Source: JAHDCC01 sp964551835 (GTDB lineage Bacteria > Actinomycetota > Acidimicrobiia > Acidimicrobiales > SZUA-35). From it: a DNA stretch of 54,146 nt. The position numbers and the translations under genes were made by a program. Below the pieces are notes generated by a model, which saw only the letters and a list, made by a program, of their open reading frames with translations, was not told the DNA's origin and made no database searches. The DNA is taken from positions 1-54,146 of the forward strand of contig CAZKEM010000026.1 of the NCBI GenBank assembly GCA_964551835.1, read 5' to 3'. Below are positions 52,261 to 54,146 of this stretch, one piece after another. Within the stretch, counting starts at the first letter, position 1; every line of letters begins with the position of its first letter.

Positions 52261-52767
52261 ATGACGCCCCGAAAGGTATTGATCTTCGGCAACTCGGGAT
52301 CTGGCAAATCAACGCTTGCCCGACAACTCGCTGAAACCGAACAAGTCGCCCACCTTGACCTCGACACACTCGCTTGGTTACCAACCGAACCACCAACCCG
52401 CAGAGAGAAATCGAGTTCGGGACAAGAACTAGACAACTTCGTCCAGAGCAACGAACGCTGGGTTATCGAGGGCGGCTATACCGACCTCTTAGAGTTAGCA
52501 GAACCATCTTCCACCGACATAATCTTTCTCGATCTTCCAGTTGATAACTGTGTAAAGAATGCTCGAAGCCGTCCGTGGGAACCACACAAATACGAATCCA
52601 AAAACGCTCAAGATCAAAACCTAGAAATGTTGATCGGCTGGATCCGGCAGTACCCGACGAGGGACGGTGTTTTCTCCCGGAAGGCACATATGAACTTCTA
52701 CCAGCGCTACAGCCGCAAGAAACAACTGATTACACGGAACCAAGAGTCCACCGACCCGTCGGCCTGA
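52261..52767 (+). CDS. P-loop kinase of the AAA_17/FlaR (topology-modulation) type
   Basis: 168 residues. VLIFGNSGSGKSTLARQLAE is the Walker A loop at the N-terminus; VAHLDLDTLAWLPTEPPTRR, NERWVIEGGYTDLLELAE and TDIIFLDLPVDNCVKNARSRP are typical of small adenylate-kinase-like proteins annotated as topology-modulation or shikimate-kinase-like. The phosphate acceptor is unknown. ATG at 52261; the end lies 9 nt from the convergent AlkD-like gene. Confidence 0.85.
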   Translation: MTPRKVLIFGNSGSGKSTLARQLAETEQVAHLDLDTLAWLPTEPPTRREKSSSGQELDNFVQSNERWVIEGGYTDLLELAEPSSTDIIFLDLPVDNCVKNARSRPWEPHKYESKNAQDQNLEMLIGWIRQYPTRDGVFSRKAHMNFYQRYSRKKQLITRNQESTDPSA

Positions 52768-52776
52768 TGACCCGGA

Positions 52777-53475
52777 TCACAACCGGTATACAGATCTTGG
52801 GTAGTCCATGATTTTGACGTTCGGACCTTGAAGTTCACGCAACGCATTTCTGGCGACCCACCCGGCTGCCCTCGACCTAGTGGCCAAAATTCGTTCAGCT
52901 GATTGGATCGCCTCAGCTTGCAGATCAATATTTCGCTTCCCGATATTTCGAAGCGCCCAGTTTATGGCTTTCTTCACATATAGCCGATCGTCGCCTGCTT
53001 CTCGCTCGATAGGCTCCAAGAATTCTTCGAACACTGAATTGTCCGACTCTTTGTTGGCAAAACCATAGGCAGCCATAAGTACGAAACCAGCTCGCTTTAC
53101 GAACTCGGGTTCCGCCTTGGCCCACTCGTGTGCTTTCGTTACGGCAAACTTGCTCATGGCGAAGAAACCCATACAGAACGAGTCGCAAATTTCCCAGTTT
53201 TCGAAATCCGCTGCCCATCTGTCCATTTGCTGTTCCGTAATATGTTCGGGATCACATATTTTGCTGCAGAGTATTCTCGCTTCATAGATGCCGGTTTCAT
53301 AGAGTGCGATGCCAAGTTGGTTGTCCCGCCCGATTTCCTTGGCCAATGCTATTAGGTCCTTGTGGTAGACACCTAGCGAGTTCTTTGCATAAATGCCAAA
53401 TTTCTTCTCTTTGAGGCCGACCTTTTCTGGATCAGCGAGGGTTTCCAACTCCGTCAAGACCTGCCTGACGCTCAC
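52777..53475 (-). CDS. DNA alkylation repair protein, AlkD-like
   Basis: 232 residues of HEAT-like helical repeats characteristic of AlkC/AlkD base-excision glycosylases: KKFGIYAKNSLGVYHKDLIALAKEI, YEARILCSKICDPEHITEQQMDRWAADFENWEICD, then VKKAINWALRNIGKRNIDLQAEAIQ. The catalytic aspartate and DNA-facing tryptophan candidates lie in the FENWEICDSFC stretch. It removes alkylated purines from DNA. The start overlaps the DUF1801 gene stop (ATGA), so both are in one operon. Confidence 0.9.
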   Translation of the reverse strand: MSVRQVLTELETLADPEKVGLKEKKFGIYAKNSLGVYHKDLIALAKEIGRDNQLGIALYETGIYEARILCSKICDPEHITEQQMDRWAADFENWEICDSFCMGFFAMSKFAVTKAHEWAKAEPEFVKRAGFVLMAAYGFANKESDNSVFEEFLEPIEREAGDDRLYVKKAINWALRNIGKRNIDLQAEAIQSAERILATRSRAAGWVARNALRELQGPNVKIMDYPRSVYRL

Positions 53476-53798
53476 TGCCTTGCGGCATTTATCTTGACTG
53501 CTTGGTCAACAAAGTACTTCACTATGACGACGTCGAAGTCACTCATTGGCAGCACTCTCATGACCTTGCCTGAGCCTGTAAGTAGGGAGTATTTGTCTTC
53601 CATGTGGACTCCTTTCAGAAACCCAATATCTATACCGTGCTTCATGGTCCTCATATGACATATGCCGCCGTTGACGTCAGCATAAGTTGTTATTCGAACC
53701 TTCTTGGTCTCGACTAACTCGTAGTCTTTGAGCAAGAGGTTCCTTACAGCACCAAAAAGCTCTTTGTGGGCGGCTTTCATGTCGGTGTCGAATTGCAT
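53472..53798 (-). CDS. DUF1801-domain protein
   Basis: About 108 residues from the ATG at 53798; an ATG at 53825 would overlap the upstream amidase gene. ELFGAVRNLLLKDYELVETKKVRITTY, then HMRTMKHGIDIGFLKGVHMEDKYSLLTGSGKVMRVLPM and DVVIVKYFVDQAV, fit the small DUF1801/YdhG-like fold. Function unknown. It is coupled to the DNA repair gene downstream. Confidence 0.7.
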   Translation of the reverse strand: MQFDTDMKAAHKELFGAVRNLLLKDYELVETKKVRITTYADVNGGICHMRTMKHGIDIGFLKGVHMEDKYSLLTGSGKVMRVLPMSDFDVVIVKYFVDQAVKINAARQ

Positions 53799-53808
53799 GG
53801 GTTGATCT

Positions 53809-54146
53809 TTAGCGGACGGTGTCATCTTGGGTTCGTTCCGACACGTTGCCTTCGACGAAGTTGGCGTGACTGTTAGGTGGGGCTTCTTGGCCTGGTAAAT
53901 ACGGGTTCCGAAGTGTAGGCAAGGACTGCGAGAGTTGACTAGCGATACGAAGGAGTTCCCATTCACCGCCTCTCTTGCCCACAAGTTGGGCTCCCACTGG
54001 CAGACCATCAGCGTCTAAGCCAAGTGGGATGGTTACGACTGGGTTTCCCATGAGCGAAACCGGAACGGTGAACGAGGTCAACGCATCGAGATAGCCCACC
54101 TCGACATTCCCGATTTCGAACACGGAAGTATAGTCACGTAAGCCGC
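53809..54146 (-). CDS. Amidase (GatA-like signature family), C-terminal end
   Basis: The last 112 residues or so of an amidase: DALTSFTVPVSLMGNPVVTIPLGLDADGLPVGAQLVGKRGGEWELLRIASQL, a conserved C-terminal pattern of this family (GatA, fatty-acid-amide-type amidases). The frame is open to the window edge with no stop (GLRDYTSVFEIG precedes it), so the gene continues beyond 54146. The catalytic Ser-Ser-Lys region lies outside. Substrate unknown; an incomplete view. Confidence 0.85.
   Translation of the reverse strand, partial: GLRDYTSVFEIGNVEVGYLDALTSFTVPVSLMGNPVVTIPLGLDADGLPVGAQLVGKRGGEWELLRIASQLSQSLPTLRNPYLPGQEAPPNSHANFVEGNVSERTQDDTVR

Overview
The window (54.1 kb) looks like chromosome of an actinobacterium, probably a moderate-GC member of or close to the Acidimicrobiia. 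The basis is the 5' end of a 16S rRNA gene at the left edge (minus strand, actinobacterial type by eye), Gram-positive-type boxA elements in its leader, lipoproteins with LAxC-type lipoboxes, several likely leaderless or GTG/TTG-started genes, a LuxR-type two-component pair, a MACS-type acyl-CoA ligase beside a Liv transporter, and TIGR03943/permease genes. The lineage is inference; no tree could be made. No CRISPR array, tRNA, transposase or prophage was seen.

Layout. 1-2.3 kb: partial 16S rRNA, an about 440-nt rRNA leader with boxA motifs and a run of four hairpins, and tyrS upstream of it. 2.5-9 kb: a membrane Ser/Thr kinase overlapping an ECF-type sigma factor, a lipoprotein, an HTTM-family membrane protein with a small membrane partner, an unknown membrane protein and a flavin reductase. 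9.1-10.1 kb: a K+-channel-like gene whose C-terminal part is in another frame. 10.3-15.8 kb: the most interesting block, a compact five-gene set matching the Salmonella STM4015-STM4011 families (WGR-LRR protein, ATP-grasp enzyme, alkaline-phosphatase-superfamily hydrolase, two radical SAM enzymes), whose biochemical role is, to my knowledge, not established. 15.9-23.6 kb: patatin phospholipase, SpoU methyltransferase, secreted GH16-like protein, a G3E GTPase, an HTH-transmembrane-metallopeptidase fusion, an LRR protein and a TIGR03943/permease pair. 23.8-27.7 kb: a 1131-residue membrane-anchored repeat protein with tail-fibre/adhesin-like motifs and a small lipoprotein.

27.8-36.4 kb: RimI-like acetyltransferase, Sel1-like repeat protein, a self-contained HTH/Clp-N gene pair with a perfect operator-like palindrome, a long RNA-like hairpin, a Fur/Zur-type box in front of an unusual FAD-oxidoreductase/CobW GTPase fusion, an ABC-2 exporter and an alpha/beta hydrolase. 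36.4-41.8 kb is a decayed accessory segment: a headless flavoprotein fragment abutting an inverted, truncated 2OG-Fe oxygenase fragment, an intact acyl-CoA oxidase, an intact FMO-like monooxygenase and the C-terminal scrap of a penicillin-binding protein.

41.9-54.1 kb returns to ordinary metabolism: a response regulator/histidine kinase pair, an acyl-CoA ligase, a five-gene Liv-type ABC importer (probably importing an amino acid or organic acid that is then CoA-activated), a divergent 3-hydroxyisobutyryl-CoA-hydrolase-like gene, a rhodanese, a P-loop kinase, an AlkD-like DNA glycosylase with a DUF1801 protein, and the 3' end of an amidase running off the window.
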